64,000 nt of DNA from Nemertoderma westbladi (Eukaryota > Xenacoelomorpha > Nemertodermatida > Nemertodermatidae), in NCBI GenBank assembly GCA_032718475.1, contig JAUCBJ010005675.1, positions 49,186-113,185 on the forward strand, read 5' to 3'. The notes under the pieces were generated by a model. It searched no databases. It saw only the letters and a program-made list of their open reading frames with translations, and was not told the DNA's origin. A program made the translations under genes and the position numbers. This document shows, one piece after another, positions 46,143-57,184 of this stretch. How positions within the stretch are numbered: position 1 is the first letter of the stretch; every line of letters starts with the position of its first letter.

Positions 46143-47199
46143 TATATATGTTGTAAGGCTTTGTTGAGATGCAAAGGCCAAGACCGTCTGATTGCATTGC
46201 AGTGAACTTGCAGTCAACCTTCGAATGATGTTAAATGCTTGTTATAATGTTAGTTGGTTATTATAGTTAAATTTTAGATTAGCTGTGAAAAATCTAATTC
46301 TTTCTTATGCCCTTTTGCTTTAGTGGGTGATATTTATAGGCAATTAATAAGGGATCTCAATATAGATAAATAGTTCCCTAAATAATATAATTATCGTACA
46401 TGGGCTGGTGTGTAATTGCATGAGTAAGACGATCGAAGAGAAAATTGATATATTTTATAATGATATTTTTTAACATTTGATTTAACAAACTGCAAATAGA
46501 AAAATGTTCGCATATATAAACAAACAAGAAACATACACTTTACTAGCTATCTTAAATCAAAATGTATATACAGGTACACACCCAACGATAATAATGCAAT
46601 CGGAAACAATTGAAATAAAATAAAACCTCTCTGATGATTATAAAACCAAAATAATACCGCCTACTAAGAATATATAAAATACTGATGTTATATTGTATTG
46701 CTATTGCACTGTATAGATATAATATATTATTAAACAGGGTCTATACATACATATACACTCACACTGTTTCGGCAATTAAGTTGCTTATTTTATTTTTGAA
46801 AATAGTTTGAAATTAAATTTATCACAGTCATATAATTAAGTACATATATTTATTAAATGTTATGGCGATGGGATATGGCAGTATGGCGCATCAAAGCGCC
46901 CATGACCAATGTTAATTTAAATAATACTAAATTAATGTACACATTTGGCCAGCTATCCAGCATCCAAACATATATTGCTTGTATTTGCATGTGGTTGCTT
47001 ATATTATTAACAAGTAACAACCACATGCATCATGCAAATAATACAGTAGGCCTATTGTCTTTTAAGTCAGTCAATCATTCTCAGTATAATTTTAGCAGTT
47101 TGGTGTACGGTTCATATGTACGACGTACGTACTCAAATCTGAAACTATTTAGGTAGGGCTACACCTTCATTGTCTGATAATTCATGAGGGCGAACCCAT

Positions 47200-47631
47200 T
47201 CACGCGGTTTCTATTGGTGCTGCCTCAAGTGCCTCAGCCTTGTCCTTATCCTCCGTAGTTGCCGTCCCATTAGCATCAGCATGATCATCAACTGTAGACG
47301 AATCAGCTGATTTAATTTTCTTAGCAGGAGAAATGTAATCCTCTTCGGGTGCGTTTCGTTTGGCTGAATCGCCAGCCCCTCCCTCTGCTTTATTTTCTTC
47401 TAGGCCTTTTCCATTAAGGACGCGTTCAACACTCTCTTTGCCTTCACCATTCTGCGTTGGTGGACTCTCCGTATCTGCCTCAGCTGCATCGGTGGGATCG
47501 GATGTGGTCTCGATAACCTTATCTGCTACCTTTAACCCATCCACCCCCGCCTCCGGTTGTGCTGTTTGAGAAAGTGTCTGGGACTCAGACTTCTGGGATT
47601 CAGTGGAAGTAGCTTTTGCAATTTCCGACAT
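47200..47631 (-). CDS. Acidic disordered protein, prothymosin-alpha-like, copy 2 (143 aa)
   Basis: Protein and coding DNA are identical to the gene at 44275-44706, with the same 5' flank (about 235 bp) and 3' flank including AATAAA at 46849-46854. If the duplication is real, the pair doubles gene dose without divergence. If the assembly merged two haplotypes, there is only one gene. Confidence 0.7.
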   Translation of the reverse strand: MSEIAKATSTESQKSESQTLSQTAQPEAGVDGLKVADKVIETTSDPTDAAEADTESPPTQNGEGKESVERVLNGKGLEENKAEGGAGDSAKRNAPEEDYISPAKKIKSADSSTVDDHADANGTATTEDKDKAEALEAAPIETA

Positions 47632-48229
47632 CTTATTATTTTGAATTTTAGTGTTTTTGTTTTAATTAATCAGTGATAGCTTTAGCTTACCCGCCACCAG
47701 CTAGGATACTGTACTATGCCTAGATTATATTAATTTGATAGACTACTGCTGTACTGGGTCCGGCCTTTAAAATAGGCCTACTAAACTGTACCGGTACTAT
47801 CCAGGTATCTGGGGTATCTAGTATACCGCATAAATATGTATGTATATAGGCTAGGCCTACAGCCTAATCTGCTAATACAGTAATACTGTATTACACATGA
47901 CTGTCCTAGTCCTGTACGCTGTAGACCCACCCTCCTTCACACTTTTCAGATTTTAGATATCAAATGCAGAAATCGCAGACACTGCAATAATGCAGTAATG
48001 TCAGAATGTGTAATGCAGTAATGGGCCGGCTGACTGTCACGACTGTTACCACAGTACCCCGAGCAGTTCTGAGCGGCCTCAGCACTACATCCATCACCGA
48101 GAAAGCCGCGCGGGGGTACTGCAGTCAGGCAGTACTGCTGTACTGGTCCGGTACAGGTCATGCCGGTAGCCCAGTAGTAGGCCTCCTGGCCTCTACCGGT
48201 ACTGGGTACACACCTACAGACTGACAGAC

Positions 48230-48600
48230 CTAATACTGTCTGACTGACATATTATGGTAGGCCTACTGTATTACAGCAGTACCGTACAGTATTACCGGTA
48301 GGCCTACCAAACACAGAAAAAGTCTGACAGTACCGGTCTGTTACGGTACTGGTACTGCTGTACTGCACATTATAAGCACTAGACAGTTACTGAGCTAGAC
48401 GGGCAGTCTGCCAGTATAACTAACAGTGTAGACTGTAGACTACCGGTACTACTGTACTACAGTGATGAGTCTGATAGTACTACTGCATACCTGTACCGGT
48501 AACGTACTTTTTGTGCTTAAATTAGAGTATACAGATATTGAGCTGTACTGCAGTACCGGTACTGCCAGATATGTATGCTGTATCTGTGTATGTATTTATA
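48230..48600. other. GTAC/ACCGGT-rich low-complexity region
   Basis: Unusually dense in the palindromes GTACCGGTAC, TACCGGTA and AGGCCTAC, and in TACTG steps. I see no tandem unit and no gene. It lies upstream of the second prothymosin-like copy. Confidence 0.5.
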
Positions 48601-49189
48601 GATGTATGTATGTACTGTATGGTGTAGGATCAGGTTACAGTAGGAGTAGGACTGTAAGAAGGCAGTAATTGTAGGGTTTTACTTTTCAACGTATGCCGTA
48701 CGTATCCACGTATGTGCGTACGTATCCACGTATCTATACATTACATTGAGCGATTTCACATACGCGTATGCATACGCGTGGGCGAATACTGTTTGAATGA
48801 CAGCGTATGTTTGTTGCTTAGGAGCCTAATAGAATTTCCTATTCATTACAACTATTAAGCCCATCATAAATAAGTAATTAATTACATTTAATGTAAACTA
48901 TGTTCAAACTAATAAATATTAAATTTTGGTTACAATTTCACTTGAATTTATGCCTACTACGTTAGATCAGCTGTTTTTCCCGTAATGGGGGGCTCTTGAC
49001 GCCATAAAAATTAATCTCAATACAGTGGGGAAATACCAGGGGGATACATGCTATCTATTGACTTTCGCTTATTGTTTTGGTAAAGCACTATTTTCGTTAG
49101 CAAAAGTTGTATAAAATTTCCCAAAAGTCATATAAAAATTCGCAAAAGTCATATAAAAAACTACTATACTATATAACTATAAAAAACAA

Positions 49190-49360
49190 TAACTATATAC
49201 GTCATTGTTCATAAAATAGCACATTATAGCGTTAAGGCACGAGTGATTTTCTTTCCCGGGCGACATCCGAAAGCGAGGGAAATAATAGAACGAGGGCCGT
49301 AAAAGCATTAATGTGCTAATTATTAACAATGGCGAATCTAATTTTATTTATTTGTGGGAA
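49190..49360. repeat. Dispersed 170-bp repeat, copy 2
   Basis: Same family and orientation as 40310-40475, starting ATAACTATATACGTCATTGT. It differs by small substitutions and a short insertion (GACATCCGAAAGC). Confidence 0.8.
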
Positions 49361-49713
49361 ATTATTTGTAGTTGTGCACTCAAACTTTCTAGAACAACCT
49401 AATAATGACGTGGTGATATACTGGATACTGGAAATACATAGTAAAATGTATGACGTAGGGACATACTGAGAAATAATGTCGCACTGCGAAATAAATTTAG
49501 AAAATATGTCGCTCTGGCGATTTGGTAGTGCGAAATTAATTCCACACAAATAAATAAAAGTATATTCATAGAGGTTTACATGTTATCCTATTATTATGTG
49601 TTCTAGAATATTTTCTTGACATTCTATATAATTAGTAATTAGATGAACGTATCATATATTGCAACCTGATCCTTTCCCTTACAGTAATTGATAATTAAAT
49701 CACGAAACCGTAC

Positions 49714-49869
49714 CTGTTCCATTACGCCTCCTTGGCATAGATGAGAGTGGTTGATGTTGGTATTGGTCGTGGCGGGATTTACGAATTGCATAGTTAGATT
49801 CATTGTTGTTTGTAGGGGTGCGAGACGAACTGCCGTATGACAATGGACTGTCTTCTCTTTGCCGCGAAA
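49714..49869 (-). CDS. RIM homologue, most upstream exon seen
   Basis: Coding exon of 156 bp, phase 1 to 1. The acceptor is TTTTGTTTCAG at 49870-49880 and the donor is ACAG|GTACGG. The translation is SRQREDSPLSYGSSSRTPTN, then a basic, Gln/His-rich stretch ending PRRRNGT. The composition fits the long arginine/serine-rich RIM linker after C2A. Assignment depends on frame continuity with exon 39627-39735, the splice sites and the strand. The exon for C2A should lie further upstream, and I did not find it before 64000. Confidence 0.7.
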
Positions 49870-50165
49870 CTGAAACAAAATAAATAACAAATTATAACCT
49901 TAACTTAATGATGATTAGTCAGAAATCAGTGTCATATTTTAAGTAACAAAGTGGATCCATAATGTAAATAATTAGTGTATTTGATTGATGAGACATTAAA
50001 GTTTAAAAATTGTCGATGCATTTTATTTTCTAACCGCCAGAGAGGTAAATAAATGAACTTCGACCCAATACATTAATAATGGGTCGCGACAATAGTGAAA
50101 ACAAATGTTCCATTATTGTTTTTCTATAGAAAATCTATTTTTCTTAACATTTTTTTACTTTTTGT

Positions 50166-51007
50166 ATGGTGGCACTGAAGGGCCAATTCGATTCGTTGTT
50201 TCTTATTCAGGACATTGTTTAAAAAAAGACGAATTTGATCGGGAAATTCCTATGGTGGTGATTTGCCGCTATTTTTCTTTTTTTTTTATTTCTAATGAAT
50301 ATTTACTTTTTTCATTTCTGTTTTCTTAAAATTTGCTTTACTTTTGATTCCTATTCTATAGGCCTACTACTGTACGATATACTAGACACCATATTGACAG
50401 TGGTGTCACTCATAATGATTATCAATCAGTCTTTGTTTGTGTTTGTATAGTCTTTGGCTTAGGCTTTTTGTTGTGTACCGGTAATGTTTGTCTGTGTTTG
50501 ATTGTAATGTATTACCGTAACCGGTTATGCCTACTGACTTCTGAAATGAAAGCAGTCTGGCAGTCGGGTTGTCATATGTAGCCTACTAGGCCTATATTAA
50601 ATAGAAATCGAAAGTACAGTTTACCATAATATAGGAATCAAGAGCAAAGTAAAGTTAATACAATAGTAATGTAAAGTAAATTTTAAGAAAACAGAAATGA
50701 AAAGTAAAGTAAATTTTAAGAAAACAGAAATGAAAAGTAAAGTAAATATTCGGAATAAAAAGCAAAGTAAATTATAAGAAAACAGAAATAAAAAGTAAAT
50801 TTTAAGAAAACAGAAACGAAAAGTAGAGTAAATTTTAAGAAAACAGAAACGAAAAGTAGAGTAAATATTCATTAGAAATGAAAAAAGGAAAATGGCGGCG
50901 AATCTCGGAAATGTTAAATAAATAAACGAAAAAACGAATTTAACGAATTTGACGAACGAATTCTGAAAAATTAAAGAAAACGAATTGGCCCTTCAGTTCC
51001 ACCATCG
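50166..51007. mobile_element. Fold-back element with AT-rich tandem core
   Basis: ATGGTGGCACTGAAGGGCCA at the left is mirrored by TTGGCCCTTCAGTTCCACCAT at the right. The core (50640-50880) is a tandem series of about 33 bp (AAAAGTAAAGTAAATTTTAA), whose complement appears once near 50300. The open frames here are repeat artefacts. Confidence 0.7.
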
Positions 51008-51229
51008 GCCTACTAATGTATGATAGAAAGATATGGTGTTTATAAATATATTGAACTGAAAACTATTTTACTTCTACATAGTTAGAGGCCTACTGCGATT
51101 CGCTGCTTCACTCAATGTCAAATTATTATATGTACTGGAAAATTTATGACATAAGTAGAGAGCAGCGTAACTACATAAAAACCAATAATATTGAGTTCTG
51201 TTTTGGAGTTTGCTGTGTTGTGACATTAA

Positions 51230-52050
51230 AGTGTCAGGTATTTTTTTTGTTACTAATGGGGTGCGACAAGGCAGTATCTGTTCACCACTGCTGTTTAATA
51301 TATACAGTGTATGAATGATCCGAGTATTTAACTTAATAAAGCTACAGTTGGTTGTAAGGTGCATAATCTGTTAATTAATCACTTATTTTATGCTGATGAT
51401 ATTTGTCTTTTGTCCCCTAGTGTTCAGGGACTACGCTTGTTAATAAAAATATGTGAAACATATGGAGTTAAGTTTGATATGATATTTAATCCAGTAAAAT
51501 CTAAATGTTTGTACTTTCTTCAGTTCCAGTTAGGACGATTTGGTGATGTTTATTTGGGTGGTAAATTTTTAAATTGTGTTCTAGAATATACTTATTTAGG
51601 TCACAATTTGTCATGCAACCTTTAAGATGAGCCTGACATGCAGCGAATTAAATGCTCTTTATATGGTCGCGGTAATCAGCTTTCTCGATTTTTCTGTAAA
51701 ATGCTTGCCGTTTGTAAAATCTACTTTATTTAAATGCTATTGATATAATCTGTATTGTGTTTCGCTTTGGTCTATTTTTAGAGTTGAATCACTACGTAAA
51801 GTTAAAGTTGCTTATAATATGGGTTTTCGTTTGCTTTTCAATTATCAGAGAGCTGATGACGCCGACACAATGTTTGTTGTTAATCGTATTAATACTTGTA
51901 AGGCTATGTATGGTAAGAGTTCATATATTTTTACTGTTAAATCGTGTTAGAAACAGTTGTAATCCCATTATTAATGCTTGTTACACTGGTTGTTCTGGAT
52001 CACTTTTTCGTAAACGCTGGGATTTAATGCTAGGTATTGAATAATTCTAA
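51230..52050 (+). pseudogene. Degraded LINE reverse transcriptase
   Basis: Successive frames give NGVRQGSICSPLLFNIY (motif B), HLFYADDICLLSPSVQGLR (catalytic motif), FNPVKSKCLYF and LEYTYLGH. This is a non-LTR reverse transcriptase of a different subgroup from the ones at 15.0 and 23.0 kb. Frameshifts and stops are frequent after 51625. Whether the short frame at 52172-52408 belongs to it is unclear. Confidence 0.8.
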
Positions 52051-52434
52051 TTATATCGTCCTTTCAAGAAGTCTCTGTATTCCATGCATATCTACCGTGC
52101 AATTTAGTATTATGTATATGTATTTCTGCGTGCTAGGCTAGTAGTGTATTATAAATTTATATTATTTACGAATGTACAATGAATCTCGTGTCCGATATAA
52201 TAAAAATAAATATAAAGTTGTAATGAATATTGTTTATACCTCATATATTTATCAATATTTTTTAATTACGCGAAATCCTAATTTTCTTCCTTTTCGTTTT
52301 ATTGATTCATGTTATAAAATTCGACAAACTGCACTAACATTACTTTTTAGATTTCGCAGAGTTACTTTTAAGAATGCCGGCAATCCTGAGATGCCATTTA
52401 TAAAATAGTAGGCCTAATTAAATAAAATAAGGAC

Positions 52435-52440
52435 TTTATT
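52435..52440 (-). terminator. Polyadenylation signal candidate of caspase gene 1
   Basis: AATAAA on the minus strand, 54 bp after the stop codon of the caspase gene. Confidence 0.5.
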
Positions 52441-52494
52441 GAATAACAATCAGTGTATCTGCGTCTGGTGTGTCAAGTAAATCAGCCAATAAAT

Positions 52495-53739
52495 TTACGA
52501 CTTGGATTTATCATAGAAGTACAATGTGGAGGTGGTTACATCTTGCACCGAAATATCAGCTGTTTGCTCTCCCCCTATCCAACTTGGCACCTTTATATGG
52601 ATTTTCCTGAGTTGTTTTAGGAGTTTGGTAACGTCGATTCTACCCACACTATCTTGCCGTCCACATTCCTGGATGTTGTTACACAGGTTGATGATAAATG
52701 CTGACCCATGCTTATTGTAGACTGGTAGCTTCTGACCCTCGCTGCATCCCAAAACCAGGGCGATATCTTTATACTTATAACCACTTATATTGGCGACCAC
52801 ATCCCGGGATGCTCGTGAGCTTGCCTGGCACGCCTCCACGAAGAACAACAGAGGGGGCGCCGGATTGCACCGTGGGGGGCACATCGATGCGAATAGATCC
52901 ACGATATTTAGGATGTCTAGAGAGCTCCCATCAGGACAGAGAATAGACCCATAGGATCCGTGGCTCATAATGAACACAACCAGACACTCAACTGGTACGG
53001 CTCGAATGGTAAGATTAGCGCGGTACCGTTTGAACCCTTCCATAACCTCGGCGGCGTTGGAAGTAACCGGCATATCTTGATGTTCCACATGGAATCCGTG
53101 GAGGTTCTCAAAACATTCCTTAATTATCATTACGTCTTTAGTAGAACCTTCAAGACGGGATTCAACTTTCGGAGATAAAAACGAGGGTATATTTACTATG
53201 AGGCAGATTTTGAGACCGTGTTTAGTGACACTTGGGTAGGCATCCGCTGGTTCCTCAGATAGACCTGGAACCATGCGAGAGTGGGCCATATCTACATCGA
53301 CAGAGCCACGGTTTTGGGTGACACTCACTGGGTGAATAACGCGCGGATGGGTCGCCGGTTGGGATGGTCCCGGCATGCAAAACATCGATTGGTCTGCGTC
53401 GTGGCTCGACAGAATTCGATCGAGGTATACCGATTCGGGTAGACATCTTAATCGGGGTTCGAAACCACGGAATAGGTGCTGAGTCTCAGGTAAATCGCGC
53501 AGAATAGAGAAAAACTTGAAGAAATCTTCGTCAGGACGCCGCATTAAGTGTGTCAAGAGATTGTAAACCGTGTCCATTGAGATCTTTCTATTTGCAGCGG
53601 GGCCCTGAATTGTTTCGACTTGATGCACTGTAAATATCTTGTGTGTTAACATTACTGGCAGAATCGATTCTGTGTCAAGGTGCTCGGTAATGAAGTATTC
53701 AATGGAATTGGTTAATATATCTTGTAATTCACGTCTCAT
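52495..53739 (-). CDS. CARD-caspase, intronless, paralogue 1 (414 aa)
   Basis: I chose ATG at 53737-53739 (MRRELQDILT) because it aligns with the start of the second paralogue. Residues 1-95 form a CARD-like helical domain (YNLLTHLMRRPDEDFFKF). Residues 96-170 are a variable linker, and residues 175-414 are a caspase domain. The catalytic pair is H260 in FIMSHG and C304 in FFVEACQ. R195 in SRLEGSTKD is in the place of the first S1-pocket arginine. The usual QACRG is EACQA, and the p10 motif SWR-x-GSWFI is PVY-x-GSAFI, so the second S1 arginine is missing. The fold ends STLYFYDKSKS. Family role: CARD-caspases are initiator or inflammatory proteases. Cleavage after Asp is uncertain here. Confidence 0.92.
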   Translation of the reverse strand: MRRELQDILTNSIEYFITEHLDTESILPVMLTHKIFTVHQVETIQGPAANRKISMDTVYNLLTHLMRRPDEDFFKFFSILRDLPETQHLFRGFEPRLRCLPESVYLDRILSSHDADQSMFCMPGPSQPATHPRVIHPVSVTQNRGSVDVDMAHSRMVPGLSEEPADAYPSVTKHGLKICLIVNIPSFLSPKVESRLEGSTKDVMIIKECFENLHGFHVEHQDMPVTSNAAEVMEGFKRYRANLTIRAVPVECLVVFIMSHGSYGSILCPDGSSLDILNIVDLFASMCPPRCNPAPPLLFFVEACQASSRASRDVVANISGYKYKDIALVLGCSEGQKLPVYNKHGSAFIINLCNNIQECGRQDSVGRIDVTKLLKQLRKIHIKVPSWIGGEQTADISVQDVTTSTLYFYDKSKS

Positions 53740-53879
53740 GATGATCACACAATAAATAAACAACTAATATTTAATAACGGCTGATTTAATGATCATCAAA
53801 GTTGTATATAATAATTTTCCATTATAATTTTTTTTCAAATTTATTAACGGTACGCTACTGGTGTTACTAAAATAAACTT

Positions 53880-55062
53880 GTAAAATGTATTTGCAACTGT
53901 ATATCTACTGTATAGGGACTCGGCCTCCACAAATACACAGCCTCTGAACCCGCCGCACTAAGGATTAGTTGGCTGGGCGACAACCCATGTTGCATCCCAA
54001 ACCAAAGTGCGAGCTTGGCTTCCATGGTAGGTACTGGTCCAGTATGCGTACACACCCCACCACATATTTTGTACTAGCTAGTTTTTGATAATTTCTTTTC
54101 TTAAAATGTTCTAGAACATGTTAGCTATTTGTTTATAAAAAAAATAATGTTCTACCGGTAGTACATTCTATTTACATTCTGGAACATAATTTTAAAACAA
54201 AACAAGGTTTGGATTAAAATCTTATGAGTTCGTTATACTATATCAACAGTATTTATAATTTTTAATAGTTCTCTGGAAACATTATTCTCTTTTGTAAAAA
54301 CTAGCTAGTCCTATACACTTGTGTCACTTTGTACGTAGAAATCGTTGTGGCCCTATGTGTCTCAAATTTTTATGTTGGGTTGCCACTTTTTGACTTTTTG
54401 AGTTTTTCATGACTTTTATCATCAGGTTTATATTTGACCAACTGACACTAAGATGGTAGGGCCTATAGCTAGTAATTTTGATTGTGTGTTAGCTAGTACT
54501 TTATATTAGCTACCGGTAGTGAAGAAATAAAAATTGACAATTTGAAAAAAATATTGACCACATTTTTTATTGTTTAAATTGCTTTTATCGTTTCGTTTAT
54601 TATTTATTAGCTACCATTAACTTTACTAGCTATCATCATAATTTAAATAAAAAATTTCAATTTATTAAAAAAATATATTTTACCTCCTTGCTTTTTCCAT
54701 CCCATGCTTTTTAAATACAAACCAGGCTTTTGTCTAAAAAATGTTCTAGAACAAAAAATATTTGTTCTAGAACATTATTTATTTCAAAATGAAACAGCTA
54801 ACATGTTTTGGTACATTTCAAAAAAATAAACTTTCAAAAACTAGCTAGTACAAAAAATTTGGTGGGGGTGTACGCATATGTACTGGACCAGTACCGGCTT
54901 CCATAGGATGAGATTAATACCATCTTCCTGTCTACCCGACACAAGTTCAGTGGTTCTAGGATAGCAGGGAGGATCACACAGCTGATGGGTGGGGTGATGG
55001 GCACACATGTAATTGACCTTTACGTGTCGTGAATGACAGCCTAGACAGACCATCAAGACGGC
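53880..55062 (-). pseudogene. Degraded retroelement 3' fragment split by a later insertion
   Basis: On the minus strand, pieces in several frames give SRHVKVN, ILEPLNLCRVD, INLILWKP and, after the inserted element, ARTLVWDAT. This order is the one seen 3' of reverse transcriptases in many invertebrate retroelements (ILEPxGLxRxDGKRPDGxTLxPW, then LxWDxT). Frameshifts show it is dead. The break between the two halves coincides exactly with the element at 54026-54895. Confidence 0.6.
54026..54895. mobile_element. 870-bp inverted-repeat element with perfect 9-bp target duplication
   Basis: It is flanked by GGCTTCCAT at 54017-54025 and 54896-54904. The left end is GGTAGGTACTGGTCCAGTAT and the right end is the inverted TACTGGACCAGTACC. 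The arms share GCGTACACACCCC against GGGGGTGTACGC and ACTAGCTAGT on both sides. TTCTAGAACA repeats fill the interior. A 9-bp duplication suggests a Mutator-like non-autonomous element. No transposase is visible. Confidence 0.88.
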
Positions 55063-55149
55063 CCTTCTCCCAAGATTTCGTTACCACTATTGTTTTGGTT
55101 AAAATAACCAAAACAATCCCCAACCAACTGAAAAAATCCCTTGACGCAT

Positions 55150-55630
55150 TGGTGTAAGGCCCCCCTCACACGGAGCAACTTGTTTCTGAAACTTGTTGCT
55201 GGACCCCCTCACACACAGAAACTTGTTTCTGTGTGTGAGGACTCCAGCAACAAGTTTCTGCAACTTGTTTCCGCAACTTATTTCTGTGTGTGAGGGAGTC
55301 CAGCAACAAGTTGCTGGAAGTTATATTCCCAGCAACTTTTTGAAAAACTTTTATTACATTCCATTTTGATACTAGCTAATATACGATGATTTGAGTGATG
55401 TGATATTATACTGTATATAAATGACTGGACATGTTAGCTATTTATTTGGAAATAATTGTTATTTCCTTGAGCAACAAGTTTCTGTGTGTGAGGGGGTCCA
55501 GTAACAAGTTGCAGAAACAAGTTTCGGAAACAAGTTGCTGAAACAAGGTGCAGCAACAAGTTTCTGTGTGTGAGGGGGTCCAGCAACAAGTTTCAGAAAC
55601 AAGTTGCTCCGTGTGAGGGGGGCCTTAGAT
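55150..55630. mobile_element. Inverted-repeat element with GCAACAAGTTTC series
   Basis: The ends are TAAGGCCCCCCTCACACGGA and the inverted TCCGTGTGAGGGGGGCCTTA. The arms consist of tandem CAGCAACAAGTTTCTG blocks alternating with TGTGTGAGGGGGTC. Flanks CATTGGTG and GATTGGTG match at 7 of 8 bases, which fits a hAT-type 8-bp duplication. Confidence 0.75.
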
Positions 55631-56002
55631 TGGTGCAAAAACGATAGCTAACTTTGAGGGTCGAAATTACATAGAAAAAACGGTACTGTAACAGTTCCGT
55701 ATTAAACTACATTATTTTTATAACATCAATCATTGTTACCATGGCCAGTGAAGAGTTCTAGAACTATCTACTAATTTTCTATTTCTACAACACTTTATAC
55801 CATTAACAAAAATGAAAAAAATTACCGTATTTTTTAAATTTCAAAAATGGTCACACAAGCTGATTCATCTGATAACAAATATATAATATTCTGGAATGTT
55901 GAGCTATATGGAATATACGATCGCTAGCTAAACTGCAGCGGATAATCGTAGCATTAAATGCGGCTGTGAACCCCATTAATTGAATGTTTGACTGACGGTT
56001 CG

Positions 56003-56810
56003 GGTTAGACGTACTCATGACCTACTACAGTATACTGTAGAACTCGAAGTATAGAACAAAGTTTATCATGACCTAGAATACTATAGATACAGTACGACCC
56101 GCCAAGCTGCTGCTACAAAGCCCCTAAATTTAGTGGGCCAATTATTTATCTTAGTATGATCCCACAAACAATAGGTTTTACCGCGTCAAAAGTACTTGGA
56201 CCTAACTAAAATTATGTCCTCTTTCAGATGAGGCAAATAAAAATTGAATAGCCCCAGTTGTTTTCGGATATTGGGAGTTTCTGGCACCCTTTCAACACCT
56301 TTCGGAATTTAAAAAAAAATACTTAAAATACACCACCCTTCACAAATAAATATTTTATAAAACCAAACAATATTATTTGTTTATGGTGTGTTGAATTCAT
56401 TATTAATAATTTGTATCTCTTAAAAATCTATGTTTTGACTTACTATCAATTTCGATTGTTAAAAATGAATTCAACATACCAAAAAATAATAATATGGGTG
56501 GCTATACCAAAATCTTTAAACGGAGGTGTATTATAAATAACTTTTTTATAAATTCCGAAAGGTGCAGAAATGGGTGCCCAGGAACTCCCCATATTTCCAA
56601 AACGACTGGTGCTATACAATTTTCATTTACGTCAACTGAAAGAGGACATAATTTTAGTTAGGGCCAAGTTAAGTACTTTCGACGCGGTAAACCTATTGTT
56701 TCTGGGATTATATCTTAGAGGAATAACTGGCCCTCTAAATTTAGTGGCTTTGCAGCAGATTGGCGGGTCATACTGTATCTATAGTACAGTATTATAGGTC
56801 ATGATATGCT
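56003..56810. mobile_element. Palindromic element of about 0.8 kb
   Basis: The left arm has ACGACCCGCCAAGCTGCTGC and CCCCTAAATTTAGTGGGCC. The right arm mirrors them (GGCCCTCTAAATTTAGTGG, GCAGCAGATTGGCGGGTCAT). The mirror extends to CATGACCTA against TAGGTCATG at the edges. The short frame at 56570-56797 lies entirely within the right arm. Confidence 0.8.
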
Positions 56811-57184
56811 TTTGTAGGGCACTTCTACTGTACAGTAGTAAATACAATAATCGTGAAGATCTAAAGAAGTTTTCCGTAGTTAACCCGAACTTTATATTAT
56901 ATAAAATGTGGTACTAGTTTGTTACAGTATAGGTACACCCCCCCCCCCCCCCCACCCCCCTCAATTTTTTTTAACTAGCTAGTTTTTGCTATTTCTTTTT
57001 ATGAAATGTTCTAGAACATGAGATACATTTGAAAAAAAAAATAAAATGTTCTAGAACAAATATTTTTTTTTCTAGAACAAATTTTAAAAAAAGCTTACAA
57101 ATTTAATTTTTGTTAGTTATGTTTTATTTGATGTCAAGGAAATTAAATTTTCTAGAATAATCGAATTTCTATAGCTAATATACA

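Larger units (their letters stand above)
45036..47868. repeat. 2.84-kb tandem segmental duplication, copy 2
   Basis: Second copy of 42108-44943. The alignment offset is 2928, then 2926 after the poly-C tract and 2925 after the poly-G tract. The left and right breakpoints fall in unrelated sequence (AACATGAGTTTGC on the left, AGCCTAAT on the right), which fixes the ends to within a few bases. Confidence 0.97.

Noticed and set aside
50105-50872. Phe-rich small membrane proteins
   Set aside because: The frames lie in the arms and AT-rich tandem core of a fold-back element on both strands.
52526-53178. Plus-strand open frames over the caspase genes (also 59377-59940)
   Set aside because: They are antisense shadows. 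Their similarity to each other only reflects the caspase paralogy.
56570-56797. 75-codon plus-strand gene
   Set aside because: It is entirely within one arm of a palindromic element, and the mirrored arm encodes the complement.
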